Shown: positions 13,266 through 14,049 of the stretch, in pieces
Position numbering within the stretch: position 1 is the stretch's first letter
Layout of the letters: each line of letters begins with the position of its first letter
NCBI GenBank assembly: GCA_964614375.1
Contig: CAZTLI010000094.1
Span: 1 to 14,049 of the forward strand
Reading direction: 5' to 3'
Origin: CAZTLI01 sp964614375
Lineage (GTDB): Bacteria > Chloroflexota > Anaerolineae > Aggregatilineales > Phototrophicaceae
DNA length: 14,049 bases
Notes under the pieces: generated by a model
What the model was told of the DNA's origin: nothing
What the model saw: only the letters and a program-made list of their open reading frames with translations
Databases searched by the model: none
Translations under genes and position numbers: made by a program

Positions 13266-14049
13266 TCAGGCGGTTGATGGCTCATTAGTCGTTTGGTTAG
13301 TCGATTGGGATGGGTCTTCCTTAAAAGACCAGCGCACCAATGGCGGCGTAATAATAGTCGTTACCAGAACCACAAAGACGACGACGGTAAACACTTCGGG
13401 CTGAAGGATACCAAAGCCCACACCAATAGAAGCGATAATTAACCCCACCTCACCGCGACTAATCATACCTAAACCCACACGCATGGCGCTCTTCCTATTA
13501 AACCCACCAATTATACTGCCGCCGCCTGCTCCAATGATTTTCGTAACGATTGCGATGGCAGTGATGATCAGCGCGAATGGCAACAAATCCACAGTGAGGA
13601 GGCGAAGATTGGTTCGCAGCCCAATACTGACAAAGAACAATGGAACAAGCAAGCCATAATTAACGGCATGAATGCCGCGTTCCATCTGCTCCACGACACC
13701 GCGCCGTGCTCGACCTAACGACAAACCGGCAATGAAAGCGCCCGTGATCGCGGCAATACCACCAAAATATTCTGCTGCGAAACTGAGCAGAAGTGTCGCA
13801 ACAATCGCCACCATGAGCGTGCCCTGAGCAATGGGCAGGCTATGCACCTTTTGGGCAATACGCGGCAAGAATATCCAACATACCGGGATGGCAATTGCCA
13901 GAAAACCCACAATCCTCACAATCACTTCGACAACCGAGCGATTCTCGGTAACGACAATAATGCTACCGGGATTGATCGCGATAAAGAGCGATAGGAGCAG
14001 AATGACGATTGCATCGTCTACCAATGCTGCGCCCAGCATGGTCAGCCCT
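13266..14049 (-). CDS. CPA2-type cation/proton antiporter, 3' part
   Basis: About 260 C-terminal codons are present; the start lies beyond the right edge of the window, because the frame stays open upstream of the first visible methionine (14039) and already reads GLTMLGAALVDD there. The VDD aspartate pair is the conserved ion-binding DD/ND motif of Na+/H+ and K+/H+ antiporters. Further family marks are GAFIAGLSLG, VPLFFVSIGL, TKIIGAGGG and MISRGEVGLIIA in successive membrane helices. The short polar tail (residues after VRWSFKEDP) has no TrkA-N/RCK domain, so the usual nucleotide control of KefB-like proteins is absent; the PII-like protein encoded 12 bases downstream may take its place (inference). 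The ion (Na+ or K+) cannot be told. Confidence 0.88.
   Translation of the reverse strand, partial: GLTMLGAALVDDAIVILLLSLFIAINPGSIIVVTENRSVVEVIVRIVGFLAIAIPVCWIFLPRIAQKVHSLPIAQGTLMVAIVATLLLSFAAEYFGGIAAITGAFIAGLSLGRARRGVVEQMERGIHAVNYGLLVPLFFVSIGLRTNLRLLTVDLLPFALIITAIAIVTKIIGAGGGSIIGGFNRKSAMRVGLGMISRGEVGLIIASIGVGFGILQPEVFTVVVFVVLVTTIITPPLVRWSFKEDPSQSTNQTTNEPSTA

Overview
The window is about 14 kb of bacterial chromosome. The protein families, moderate GC content and architecture (PhnD-type binding protein, standalone trehalose synthase, TIR-FGE fusion, and a very large kinase / nSTAND NTPase / WD40 protein) suggest a Chloroflexota bacterium, probably of the Anaerolineae group. That placement is inferred from family recognition; there is no rRNA or marker gene here to prove it. 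No tRNA, rRNA, CRISPR array, transposase or phage gene was seen.

Layout. Positions 1-2161 carry two minus-strand housekeeping genes: the 5' part of a phosphate/phosphonate-type ABC transporter binding protein, and a complete trehalose synthase (treS). After a 449-base gap without a convincing gene come two minus-strand genes, a TIR-FGE fusion (2611-4209) and a HEAT-repeat protein (4335-5936). Both probably derive from one transcription direction starting in a 432-base AT-rich regulatory region (5937-6368) rich in inverted repeats. Divergently from that region runs a plus-strand gene for a small protein with a glycine/valine-rich beta segment and a hydrophobic helical tail (6369-6860), then a single-domain response regulator (6953-7366). 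A small membrane protein of the Sm_multidrug_ex family (7368-7844, minus) converges on the response regulator with one base between stop codons. The plus-strand giant 8132-12820 encodes a 1562-residue Ser/Thr kinase, nSTAND ATPase, one transmembrane segment and fourteen WD40 blades. Two hairpins follow it, then a minus-strand pair enters from the right end: a CPA2-type cation/proton antiporter (5' end outside the window) and, 12 bases downstream, a PII-like small regulator.

How the genes may work together. TIR, FGE-fold, HEAT, nSTAND, kinase and WD40 modules recur in bacterial immune and conflict systems, so 2611-12820 reads as a possible signalling/defence neighbourhood. The HEAT and TIR-FGE genes plus the divergent small protein are the best candidates for one unit. 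The giant kinase-STAND-WD40 protein is probably a separately regulated membrane-anchored sensor. The antiporter and PII-like gene form a tight pair that suggests allosteric control of ion transport. All of these functional links are inferences from domain content and gene order.
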